From the NCBI GenBank assembly GCA_025201365.1, contig JAIXMF010000135.1, positions 1 through 32,659 of the forward strand: a stretch of DNA of 32,659 bases, written 5' to 3'. Positions within the stretch are counted from its first letter, which is position 1. Every line of letters begins with the position of its first letter. Below the pieces are notes generated by a model. It saw nothing but the letters and a program-made list of their open reading frames with translations, had not been told where the DNA came from and did not search any database. Of the stretch, positions 10,524 through 22,077 are shown piece after piece. The position numbers and the translations under genes were made by a program. This stretch comes from Syncephalis plumigaleata (Eukaryota > Zoopagomycota > Zoopagomycetes > Zoopagales > Piptocephalidaceae).

Positions 10524-11727
10524 ATGCGTTCACTACTTCAGCAAACGACATTGGCGATAATTGCAGTATTGGTGCTGATATCATGCGCCACGCAAACACA
10601 AGCAGTTGATGGCGAGCTGGAAGGTACTATAGCAATCTAAATATCTGTTCAATTCTAATACAAATACATATTTATAGGAGATGACAATCCACTTTCGTAC
10701 GGTCGTCAATTTATGGATCGAGTAGCAGCAAGTAATGGACTGTCAAAACCAGTGTGGTATAAAGGTGGAAGGAGTGATCTTAGCTTTGCCACAGTCGTAT
10801 ACAATAATAATCAGCCTGGGTTCCTGAAATGCACCTTTGAGGGGGGTGAAAAAGCAGCATTTACTGTGAGTATAGTAAATGCCATCTGTTCTACCACTAC
10901 TTACATTCGTATAAAAGAGACTTGAACTTGCTCGAGAGAATCTTAAAGGAATCAATGTGGAGTACCGTAATTACGTGGCATTACCAGTGAGAAGCGTCCC
11001 AGTTCCTGAGTCTGAATCACCATCCAAGCAGGCAGGAAACTGTTTCGTTTACCGCTTCGTTAATGGCATAAAACTGCGGGATTACGCTCTCATGAAAAAC
11101 TACGCAGATCGACTTATTGCTTACAATCAAATCATGCCACAAATACTCAAGGGTAAGCTATTTATCTATACTATCTAATGCATACGCTAACTATTTCATA
11201 GGCTCTATTTACCTCTATAATGCTGGCATTATACATAAGGATCTGAGTTCAGCCAGTAAGTATTATTAAGTTGTATCATGCCTATCTAACGTGTAAATGT
11301 AGATATTATGGTTTACGGACAAACCCCCGAACAATTATCCGCATCTATAATTGATTTTGATATGATAGGATTGCTTCCGGATACTAAAACACCACTAGTA
11401 GCTAGTATTTTATCACAAGGAGTCAACCCTAGTACTACCGGTTCTTATTTATGTGATGGCTTTAATAAAGCACCTCTCAAATATATCTTAAGCAGCGTTA
11501 ACAAGGGCATTGTGTCGAATCCACAAATGAACCCCAACCAAATACGTAGGACGGTAGCGCAGCGCATACAACAAACTGATGCTTTCCAGCATCAAAACAA
11601 CGATCCAAGATTGGCTAAAGCCATTGATGCCTATATTTCATTGGCTGAAATATCTAAAATACTCTCAAGTAGTACAGACTGTACTGGCCTTATGATTGCA
11701 TTAACCACTGTATACGGTCCTCGCTAA
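10524..11727 (+). CDS. Secreted protein with kinase-like core, copy A (333 residues)
   Basis: Five exons join in frame: 10524-10623, 10678-10865, 10918-11152, 11202-11255 and 11303-11727. Residues 1-27 form a signal peptide with hydrophobic core LAIIAVLVLISCA and likely cleavage after TQA. The rest resembles a small protein-kinase fold. GGRSDLSFATVVY (63-75) could be the nucleotide loop, FLKCT carries a beta3-like Lys84, and Glu99 or Glu103 could be the alpha-C Glu. CFVYRFVNGIKL resembles the hinge region. IIHKDLSSANIMV (184-196) matches the catalytic loop with Asp188 and Asn193, and IIDFDMIG holds Asp210 in a DFD rather than DFG motif. DFD-type motifs occur in FunK1-like fungal kinases and in aminoglycoside or choline kinase relatives, so activity is possible. 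No APE motif is obvious. Export of a kinase-like protein suggests an extracellular or host-directed role, which is inference. The next gene is a diverged tandem copy. Confidence 0.82.
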
Positions 11728-12253
11728 AACCTAATTGAAATAATTGACGCGTTATTTTCATACTAGCATATTAGCATTGATTACAATGATAATCATTAAT
11801 TGCTATTACTTTTATGATCGGAATAAAGCTACAGTTTTAATAATTCAAACAATCCATAGCATGATGATGCCAGTGTATTATGGCAATTGTCAACAACAAC
11901 GCATGTGTGATTATTGATCCATCGAATTGAACATACTCACCAATATTGGGTTGGCTTGAATAAGTACCTTTCTCGTAATAAGGGCACCATTAATAGCAAG
12001 CGGTCTCGTGCAATGTTTTATCCTTATCTTTAGTGCACCACTTGCAATCGAAACATTACTACACCAAAGTAGGATGAAATAGTAGGCTTGCATATACACA
12101 TCATAAATAAGAACAAATACTTTAGCGGTTATTATACTGGTAATGCCAACCCACACGTGTAGTCGGAATTATTCCGTTAGTAATACACGTTTTGTAAATG
12201 AAACATTGTTATATCCGATAGAATAGAAGGTTGACAAGTCAGAATCGTCGAGG

Positions 12254-12261
12254 CATAAATA
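12254..12261 (+). promoter_or_regulatory. TATA-like element of kinase-like gene B
   Basis: CATAAATA lies about 113 bp before the start codon, in the same context as in copy A. Confidence 0.4.
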
Positions 12262-12373
12262 GAGACGACAGCATTGTCATTCTACTTGCATCAACCATCA
12301 AGCATCAAGCATCTTCTCTCCCCCCTCTCTCTCTCTGCTCTACCTTTAGTTTCTTCTTGATATCAGGAATATC

Positions 12374-13577
12374 ATGCGTTCACTACTTCATCAAACGACA
12401 TTGGCAATAACCGCAGTATTCGTGCTGATATCATGTGTCACACAAACACAAGCAGTTGATGGCGAGCTGGAAGGTACTATAGCAATCTAAATATCTGTTC
12501 AATTCTAATACAAACACGTATTTGTAGGAAGAGATAATCCAAACTCGTACGGTCGCCAATACATGAATGGAATAGCAGCAGCAAGTAATGGGCGGCTACA
12601 ACTGGAGTGGCTTGGTGGTGGAAGGAGTGATCTTAGCTTTGCCACGGTCAAATACAATAATAATCAGCTTGGATTTATGAAATGTACCAAGGAGGCCGAT
12701 GAAAAAGCAGCATTTACTGTGAGTATAGTAAATGCCATCTGTTCTACCACTACTTACATTCGTATAAAAGAGACTTGAACTTGCTCGAGAGAATCTTAAA
12801 GGAATCAATGTGGAGTACCGTAATTACGTGGCATTACCAGTGAGAAGCGTCCCAGTTCCTGAGTCTGAATCACCATCCAAGCAGGCAGGAAACTGTTTCG
12901 TTTACCGCTACATTAATGGCGTAAAACTAGAGGAGTACAATGAAGATAAGGACTACGCAGATCAGCTTATAAGCATGAATCGAGTCATGCCACAAATACT
13001 CAAGGGTAAGCTATTTATCTATACTATCTAATGCATACGCTAACTATTTCATAGGTTCCATTTACCTCTATAATGCTGGCATTATACATGAAGATCTGAG
13101 TTCAGCCAGTAAGTATTATTAAGTTGTATCATGCCTATCTAACGTATAAATGTAGATGTTATGGTTTACGGACAAACCCCCGAACAATTGACTGCATCTA
13201 TAATTGATTTTGATATGATAGGATTGCTTCCACCTAATAAACCGCGCATAGAAGCCAATATCGTACCAAAAGGGATCAACCCTGGTTCTCTCGGTGATTA
13301 CTTCTGTAATAGCTTTAATATGGCACCTCTCAACTTCATTCCAGGGGACGTTTTACAAGGTATCGTGACTAATCCACAAATGAATATCGACCAAATACGT
13401 GGGATGATAGCGCAGCGCATACAAAAAATTGATGGTGTACTGCCTTCAAGTCAAGTGAAATTAAGGAAAGCCATAGATGCTTTTATTTCACTGCGTCAAG
13501 TAGCTACTATACTCTCAAGTAGTATAGACTGTGCTAGCCTTTTGGTTGCATTAAGTTTAGTATACGGTCTTAACTAA
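12374..13577 (+). CDS. Secreted protein with kinase-like core, copy B (333 residues)
   Basis: The exon structure is the same as in copy A: 12374-12473, 12528-12718, 12771-13005, 13055-13108 and 13156-13577, again 333 residues. The signal peptide is nearly identical. The kinase-like residues are kept: Lys85 in FMKCT, IIHEDLSSANVMV with His187, Asp189 and Asn194, and Asp211 in IIDFDMIG. Exon 2 before the conserved GGRSDLSFATV block differs, as does most of the region after the DFD motif, where copies A and B share only about half their residues. The first two thirds of exon 3 are identical at DNA level. One added codon in exon 2 and one fewer in exon 5 cancel, leaving equal lengths. Keeping the catalytic-loop residues while the presumed surface changes suggests a functional, diversifying family rather than decay. 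Confidence 0.82.
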
Positions 13578-13826
13578 ACCCAATTGAAATAAATTGACGC
13601 GTTATTTTCATACCAGCATATTGTGTGTGTGCGTGTGTGCCTGTGTAGTCAAGTCGAGGCAATGATCAAATTGCGTTCCAAGTAATCCGATTTCACATTT
13701 GAATCTCGCGTTTCTCCTATCGTTTAGTGTACAATCACAACCGCACATTGATCGTTCATCTATAATTGAATCCACTTACTTATTCGCTTGTTTGTAGTAG
13801 CTGTTAACCTTATTGGAATAGTAGCA

Positions 13827-16800
13827 ATGAGTGGGGCAACTGCCACTGCAACACCTGGTGTAGGGCAGGTTATTGAACTGCCGTTGAATAGACCAGGCGA
13901 ATATATCGATATTAGTTGCGATGAATTACCGGTTACGCCAGCTGATGATCTAACGCCTATTCTATACGAGGAACGGGTGCCACTTCAGTATTATCTTCGC
14001 CTTTCGGTGAGTGCTCACTATTGCAAGCATGATGGCTGCACCGGCTTATATTGTTACGGTGTCATGTAGTTGGAATACAACAAGCGTAACATGCGAGAGG
14101 AAGCAATTACCATGTTAGAACGTGGTCTAAATACACGCAAGTATACCTCAAGTAAATGCATTATTATACGATATTTCTGACGATGATTATTATGAATTGC
14201 AACATGTATGTATGCATGAATTCTTCTTATTCTTGCTAATAGCATACGAGACAACGCGTCAAGCCCGTCTACCGTTGATGAATTGTCAGGCAGCCTTATT
14301 ACTTGCTAAAGCAAATGCCGATGCAGGTGCAAGTAACGCTGCAACATCTACAAATGCCTCGAATGACGCGGAGGAGAAAGAGGCATTGTTAACAAGGGTC
14401 GTTGAGTTACTCAATCGAGCGAGTGAGGTTGACCCGCAGGATACGACCACATTAGCCATTCGAGGTAGGTAGCAATACATATTTATATGCATATACACAT
14501 ATGCATATACACATATGTTCTATTGCTCATTAATGTTATTAAACATCATAATCAGGCCAATGGTTGCTAGCACGTCAAAAACTCGAGGAAGCCGATCGTC
14601 AATTCCAGCAAGTACTCACTCGTTCACCGCAGCATTTAGCAGCATTGTATGGAAAAGTCAGTTACCATTACAGATAATATTTCATATTGAATCTAATTGC
14701 ATTTACCTACTATTAGGCCAGATTGCTCTATGGTAAGAAGCAGTATAGCATGGCACTTGAGATCTATCAACGTATACTTCGACTGCAACCATTGAACGTA
14801 CGACGACCCGATCCACGAGTGGGCATTGGCTTGTGTTTCGAACAACTTGATATGCATGTACAAGCACGAATGGCCTTCGAGCGTGCAATAGAATTGGTAA
14901 TGCCGAACTGAATGATAGTCGCATGCTTTATTCAACGTGTAACTAATCTGTACTACACATGCTTATTAGAATCCTAGTAATGCCGATGCACTTGTGTTAT
15001 TGGCGGTCCTCGATTTAAATGAAGTAAAGCGATCGGCAAATCATACTGATACGTCAACTGCCACCGATACTACTACTCCACTTAGTCCCGGTGAACAGCG
15101 ACAACGCCTAGAACGCGCGCAGTCATTATTGTTACGTGCACTGAAAGCGAACAAGCATCACGCACCAGCTGCCTGTGGTCTAGCCGATCAATTCTTTTTT
15201 AATCGACAAATGGCCAATGTAAGTGGATTATGAAACACCGGATACATCATGACTAATATACATGTCAATATTTAGGTAATAAAATGCGCCATGGTTGCTT
15301 GTAAAACAGCTGATGCCAATGGACTACGTGCTGAAGCGTATTATCAATTGGCACGCGCACATCATTACCAGGTAGATAGTACTCGTGACGAGATGTTACC
15401 AATTGTCTAATCTAGGATTGCTAGGGTAACTGGACGGAGGCTACAAGCTATTACAAACGATCTTCACAGTTGGCACCCAATAATGCATTAGCGCAGATGG
15501 GTAATGCACAAATGATGATACATGCGGGCGACAATGATGGAGCTATTGAATTGTTGGAGAAATTGAAAAAAGAACAACACGATTCTCTAGATATATTAAT
15601 GGTAAGCACTGATTGTGTATACACTATTAGTAGATGATTAACAATAATGACAATAATCATAGATGCTTGCCTCATTATACGCTAATTCGGGCAAATCACT
15701 CGAGAATGCTTTGCTTTGTTTCGATAAAGTAGTAGCTAAAATGTCGAATGATTCGGATACACTTACGGTAGATGCGGAATTGTTTGCAGAAATGGGCAGT
15801 GCCCTACTGATTAAGGATCCGACACGAGCACTTCGCGCGTATAGGACAGCAAATCGACTGTATAACTCGCGAGAAGATGGTACACCTATAGTTATTACTA
15901 ATAATCTGGCAGCATTAGAATATCAAACGGGCGATATGAGTGTGGCGCACACTAACTTGCAACAAGCTTATGAACGCTGCGAGACTGCTTTATCGGGTAA
16001 AGAGCAGGCATCGGCAGATACTAATGCATCATATAAATCGGATCAATTGGATGCAATTACAATTGCCTATAATTTGGCAAGATTAAAGGAGGATTTGGGC
16101 CAATTGGCTGAGGCGCGTCAACTTTATGAGAAACTACTCAAGGCGTGTCCTGCTTACACTGATGGTAATGCTTATTGTTTAATAGTAGATTACTAAATAA
16201 CGATGGCTAACTCAATTGGTAATGATCATGATCGTGACAGCTCGTCTACGACTCTCGATAATGGAGGAGAATCCAAAGGCGGCCATGGATCAACTTGTAC
16301 TGGAGTTGAAACGTCGTCCACCACCAATCATGGCCTCCTTACTAATGGCCGAGCGTTATTTGTCGATACCACGTATTGACCCTCGTAAAGCGCGTAAACA
16401 CTTTGAGACCGTACTGCAAGCACACGATCGTTACGATGTTTGGGCGTTGTGTGGCACGGGATGGCAGCACATTTTACAGTCGAGACGCGAGACTACTCGT
16501 GCAGAGGTGAGCAACTGAGCTGACTCGTACCCATTCATGCTATAACAATGATTCGTGATATTCCTAGCGAGATAAATCGTTGAAAAAGAGCTATGAATTC
16601 TTTACCATTGCATTACGACAAAATCCGAAATGTACATTGGCCGTTAACGGACTAGCAGTTGTACTGGCCGAGAGTGGTATGATCACGGAGGCACGCGATT
16701 TATTCGGTCAAGTGCGAGAGGCGTCATCGACTATACCCGGTGCTTGGATTAATCTCGCGCATGCCTACGCGGCACTTGGCCAATCTATGGAAGCGGTAAA

Positions 16801-18104
16801 CATGTATGAAACGTGCGCTCGTCGTTTCCCTAGTATGGCCAGCGATCCACAATTATGGCTATGTGCGGCCAATCAATTGTACCGAGCAGCTCGTATTGAG
16901 AATGATCCACGCATGATGAAACGAGCCATACGCTACGTGCAAAAGGTGTGATAATGCTTGTTCAACTAGCATGCTATTGCTGTTGTTGATACTGATTGTA
17001 TTCTACGTACTATTAGGCTTTATACATGGAACCGGACAATCTTATGGGATTGTATAATCTGGCGCTTGGACAACAAACCTATGCCTATATGGTGGGAGAT
17101 TTGGAAAGTGAAAAGAGAACGGTTGACATGCTAGTGGAGGCAGCTGCAGGGCTAGGTCATGCTAAGGGGTAAGATGATAAAGTGTTGCTGTAAAATTGCC
17201 ATAATAGGGTGCAGTTATTGACCAATATGTGATTATATGATAATACAGTCTATTCCAACAACTGGCCACCTATCCAGGCGAGGATGACCAACTGCCATAT
17301 TCGCGTAAAATAGCCGATCAACGTCAGAAATACGGTGACTCGCTTTTACGCCGTATCCAAGAACGTCAACAACATCAGGCTGAATGGGAGGCAGAGCGTA
17401 ATCGTGTTCTTAGCAACGCTTTAGCAGCGCGAGAAGAAGCGCGTCTAGCCAAGGAGGCGGCCATCGAGAAGGAACGACGTGAACGCGAGGAAGAAGAACG
17501 ACGCATTGAGGAACTCAATCGACAAATTCAACAACAAGCCCTTATGGATATGCGCTTGTTAGATGAGGCCGAGATAGAAGCTGAAGCAGCAGAGCGTAGC
17601 CATAGTAGTGACGGTGAAGAAGGAGAAGAAGGCGGTAGTGGCACGCGAGCCAAGCGACGACGCAGTACACATGGTACTGGTAATAAGAAGCGTCAAAGGA
17701 AGACATCTAAAGAGCCGACATCATCTCGCGCCAGTGATGCTGATGATAACAACAACTACAACAATAACAACAACAATGAGTATACTGCTCAGGTAGATGA
17801 CAATCGTCTAGAAGAGTTGGAAGAGGAATTGGCACGGCAAGAGGTAAATATGCAACAATACTAGCCAAGACATTGCTAACAATATATGATTTAGAAGTTG
17901 CAAGCTAGTTTTAATCAGTATAACAATAGCAATAACGAGAAGCAAGAAGAGGAGAAGGAAGAGGAAGAGGAAGAATCTATTGCTACGTCATCACGGCGTC
18001 GCGGGTAAGTTCTAGAATATAATGGCAAGTTTGTAAATGGTATTAATAACGACTGTGCTTATAGATTGTCAGGAGCCATCATAGAAAGTGAAGAAGACGA
18101 GTGA
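13827..18104 (+). CDS. CTR9: CTR9, Paf1 complex subunit (TPR protein)
   Basis: Ctr9 is the TPR scaffold of the nuclear Paf1 complex, which travels with RNA polymerase II and promotes histone H2B ubiquitination and H3K4/K36 methylation. Fifteen exons join in one frame to 1104 residues: 13827-14006, 14070-14136, 14243-14464, 14556-14656, 14717-14896, 14970-15218, 15276-15371, 15425-15601, 15663-16164, 16241-16506, 16568-16945, 17017-17168, 17249-17843, 17895-18004 and 18065-18104. The N-terminus (VIELPL, then DELPVTPADDL) and TPR segments such as LYGKKQYSMALEIYQRILRL and GAWINLAHAYAALGQSMEAV match Ctr9 closely. The C-terminus is a charged Arg/Glu helix, then a basic KKRQRK segment, an Asn run and a Glu-rich tail, as usual for the family. 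Intron 2 (14137-14242) has a GC donor, GCAAGTAT. The ATG at 13827 is the first in frame. Confidence 0.95.
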
Positions 18105-18554
18105 ATGCTTTTTATTTACATGTTGCTGCTGTTACTACGTTATAATAAATCGTTAAATTACATACTACATAGACTATTTCATACGAGTGTGACGTTGAAA
18201 TTTTACATGCATCTCTTTCGGAAGGATACGGATATTGGCATTGATGCGCATGAATGGTCAATTTAAATGTGATATGATCACACACATTAATCTGTCAATT
18301 AATCATTTTAGTAAATTACAAATAGTTCGAATAATCTCAAAAAGTTTATTCCCCCCTCCTTTTATTGCTTTCTTCACAAGTACTACAAACTACTGATTAG
18401 TGAGAAAGCAAACAGTAGTATTATTATAAATAGCTATCTATTTACAAGTAGACGGTTGTTACCGAGGGAGTGGCAACCAGTAGTAACGATCTGAATATAG
18501 GACGTTTCAGTTGAATCTATCGTCTAGTCTAATACGCGAATACGTTAGTGCCTC
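18105..18554. other. Intergenic region between CTR9 and YME1
   Basis: AT-rich sequence that I take to be the CTR9 3' flank and the YME1 promoter. I see no gene or clear repeat in it. Confidence 0.55.
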
Positions 18555-21500
18555 ATGTGGTCGAGTAATTTACCGCTGGTTGCAGCCATAGCATCCAATG
18601 CGACAACACCTCGAGTAAGTGCTATTGCGTATATTAACAATGTATATATATATACGCGCGATCTATTGATATTTACCCGCTTTAACAACAATACTTGTAA
18701 TATAGTTGTCGGGATTAGCCACTGATGCCATGGCGGCAGCTACTATTGCCACATCACGTCGTCTAAGAAGTTCTACACGTCGTCGCACAACAAAACACAC
18801 GATACGCCAACCATTGGCATCTAATACAGCAATGTATGACACGCTTGGCAAGACGACATCGTCTAAAACGGATGATTTGCACATACCAACGATACTGCAA
18901 GTGGTTTCAGCATTACCGACTACACTTCTAACTGAAGCGGTTACCCTACTTCACAATCAGCCTAGATTGCAAAGCAAACTGAATAATGAATGGCGATCCA
19001 TGTGTCAATCTCATACGTCATCGATTGGTACACAGCGGTTTCAGCGTCGTGTCTATCAAGGTAAGTTGGGTGAATATAGAGTATCCAATTGCTACTAAGA
19101 GTGTCATCAATGAATAGGACGTCGCTATCTGTCCACATCGACCGGTTCGATCGGCGGTTCACTACGAGGATCACAACGCGTAATGATGAGTAGTTTCGCC
19201 AATCCAGTTCGATACATGCAGGAGAGACGATTGGAACGATTGGAGGCAGATGCCATTGCCATGCCGGATAATCCTGCTCGTCAAGCTGAATTTTACCGAG
19301 TAAGTGATCTATCCTAGTCTGTGTGTGTATGAGATATACCATGATATGAACCAAGTTGTATAATTATACAGGAATTGAATCGGGCTGGCTATCCAGAGAT
19401 GGTTGTATCACGCTATGAAACGGGTAAATTTGCCACTGACGACACTTGTGCCCGTATATACATTGAAGCATTGGCGAAATCCGGTCAAATGGATAAGATA
19501 TGGCCCAATACGAAAACACTACATGAAGGCTCCACAACCACGACAGCCACAGGTGATACGGGCATACCTATGGTTAACTTGTTACAAACTGCATTAGGCA
19601 GTGGTGGCAGTAGTGGCAGTAGTGGCAAACGTATGGGCAATGAATTGATGAGTGGCACTACTAGTATTGGCACTATTAATGGATCAGGTGGTAAGGAGAG
19701 CCCTATTCATGTTATAGTTGATGAACGTAAGTAATCTAGACTAGTAATAATATCAGACAAACAAACTAATCAATCAATCAATCAATCAGCGCGTGGATCT
19801 AGGTTCTGGCGAGCTGCTCGCTCATTTGGAGCAACATTTATTTACGCGTTTTGTATGCTGACCTTTGTCTCGTTGGCATTGGAGAATTCTGGCCTACTCA
19901 AGACTTCACCGCCTCAGACTGAATTTGAACCATCGCCTGAACGCTCGGTACGCTTCACCGATGTGCAAGGTGTTGACGAGGCTAAACACGAACTGGAGGA
20001 ACTCGTCGCTTTCCTTAAGGATCCTAGTAAATTCACTGAATTAGGTGGCAAACTACCCAAGGGTGTCCTACTAACCGGTCCACCTGGTACGGGTAAGACG
20101 TTGCTGGCACGCGCAGTAGCAGGCGAGGCAGAGGTGCCATTCTTTTTCATGTCCGGTTCGGAATTCGATGAAATGTACGTGGGCGTGGGTGCACGTCGTG
20201 TACGTGAACTATTCGCAGCTGCACGTCGCAAGGCACCATCTATTATATTCATTGACGAGCTGGATGCCATTGGTGGCAAGCGTAATCCCAAGGATCAAAC
20301 CTACATGAAGCAAACGCTTAACCAGCTACTCGTTGAAATGGATGGTTTCTCGCAAACGGAAGGTGTCATTGTTATGGCAGCAACCAACTTTCCCGAATTA
20401 CTAGACAAGGCACTCGTACGACCAGGTCGATTTGATCGACATGTACCTGTGCCTTTACCTGATGTACGAGGACGTATGCAAATATTGTCACTACACACGA
20501 AGAACATTCTTATAGCTAATGGTAAAGCAATTTGTAGTAATCACTGCAATAATAGAATGGTACTAATAATAATGATATAGATGTCAATTTGAGTATTGTT
20601 GCTCGTGGTACTCCAGGATTCTCAGGTAGATTTACCGTTTATTGATCATTTAATGAGTGCACATTGCTAACTTCTTGATTGCATTATAGGTGCCGATCTA
20701 TCTAATCTTGTTAATATTGCTGCTATTCAGGCAGCTCGTGAAGGTGAACGAGAAGTTACTATGCATCATTTCGAGTTTGCTAAAGATAGAATTATCATGG
20801 GTGAGTCATTATCATAAAATGTATATAAGTTATTAGTTCTCATTACTTATTATATGGATGATGCTTAGGTGCGGAACGTCGTTCTGCCGTCATTACTGAT
20901 GAGAGTAAACGAGTTACTGCTTACCATGAAGGTGGTCATGCACTGGTCGCTTATTACACAAAGGGTGCCATTCCACTGCATAAAGCAACGATTATGCCAC
21001 GCGGACAAGCACTTGGTATGGTATGTAGCATATATATCATTGTCATTGCTACGCTTGTTATTAATATTACTATGTTGTTACAATAATAGACTATACAATT
21101 ACCGGAGATGGATAAGGATTCGTATACCAAGCAAGAGTATCTGGCCATGTTGGACGTGTGTATGGGTGGCCGAGTAGCAGAGGAAATGATATTTGGCGAT
21201 GAAAATGTTACTTCAGGTGCACATAATGACATTATGAAAGCAACTGCTGTGGCAAGACGTATGGTGGCACAATTCGGTATGAGTGAAAAGGCAAGTCAAT
21301 GCTATGACGCATATGCAATGCAAGTATATCCTCAAATACTAATATTACGAATGTCTATCTAGGTGGGACCTGTTGCTTATGTCGATGAGGATATGCCACA
21401 ATTATCCACGGAAACGAAACAAGTCATTGAAAGTGAAGTTCGTGCATTTATCGAGGTTAGTAATAATAATAATAGCCGACAACTATTGCTATCCTAATAT

Positions 21501-21865
21501 CGCTTATAATGATTCTATAGAATGCGAAACAACGAGCGGAAACCTTATTGACGAAACATCGTAAAGAACTTGACAATCTCGCGCATGCTCTCATCGAGAA
21601 TGAGACATTATCCCGCGAACAAATTGATATCGTACTCAAGAGTGATGATACCGCATTGCCACCCATTACAGAGGAACTAGAAAAGACAAAACCAATGCCG
21701 GCATTCATACCGATAGAAACGAATATACCAGCAACCACACCTAATAAAGAAACAAAAGGTGCCAAAGACACGGCTAGTATTGAGGCAAAAAGCAATACCG
21801 CCGTCAATGGTAAGCGACCTTCTAGTCAGTCGCCACCACAACCAGCCGCAATACCATCTCGTTAG
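18555..21865 (+). CDS. YME1: i-AAA protease, YME1-type (mitochondrial FtsH)
   Basis: YME1 forms a hexamer in the mitochondrial inner membrane with its catalytic side in the intermembrane space, where it degrades misfolded and regulatory proteins. Eleven exons join in frame to 876 residues: 18555-18614, 18706-19060, 19118-19299, 19372-19726, 19790-20521, 20581-20625, 20690-20800, 20869-21020, 21090-21290, 21363-21455 and 21521-21865. A basic presequence comes first. One membrane span lies at about 330-348, as expected for i-AAA rather than two-span m-AAA enzymes. Walker A is GPPGTGKT (414-421), the pore loop is MYVG (446-449), Walker B is IIFIDELDA (469-477), and RPGRFDRHV precedes the zinc site HEGGH (633-637). 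Most relatives have HEAGH. Intron 9 (21291-21362) has a GC donor, and the homologous junction SEK|VGP fixes that splice. A Gly/Ser-rich insert precedes the membrane span. The last 75 residues are Pro/Thr/Lys-rich and probably disordered. Confidence 0.96.
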
Positions 21866-22077
21866 CTTAGTGTATCTTTCTCCTTCTCCCCCTCCTCTTC
21901 TAGTAAACAATAAATGTCAGTTATTTAATCTAGCATAGATGTTACAATTGATTGATTGTTACAGTCAGTGATATCAAAAAGAATGATAATAAGAGGAAAA
22001 ATGATGTCACATCATCATGATGATGCCTTTATCGATAGATGTCCTCATTTCATTTCTAAGCAAAGATTACCTGTATC

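Larger units (their letters stand above)
9997..11772 (+). repeat. Tandem duplication, copy A (about 1.78 kb)
   Basis: This block and 11850-13622 align at a constant offset of 1853 bases through the promoter, leader and first exons; small length differences appear later. Similarity starts at CAATCCATAGCATGATG and ends at CGCGTTATTTTCATA-C-AGCATATT. The two copies are separated by 77 unrelated bases. Each holds one whole gene with its promoter. The 5' flank, introns and parts of exons 1, 3 and 4 are nearly identical, while exon 2 and the ends of exons 3 and 5 differ greatly. Confidence 0.95.
11850..13622 (+). repeat. Tandem duplication, copy B (about 1.77 kb)
   Basis: Second member of the tandem pair; see 9997-11772. 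The non-coding stretch 11850-12373 repeats the first copy's upstream region with scattered substitutions and a shorter CT-rich tract (about 12310-12336). The similarity stops where a GT-rich simple repeat begins at about 13622. Confidence 0.95.

Noticed and set aside
13622-13650. GT-rich simple sequence at the end of the second duplicated unit as a possible recombination breakpoint
   Set aside because: It marks where similarity ends, but the first copy has no such tract at its boundary, so a causal role cannot be supported.
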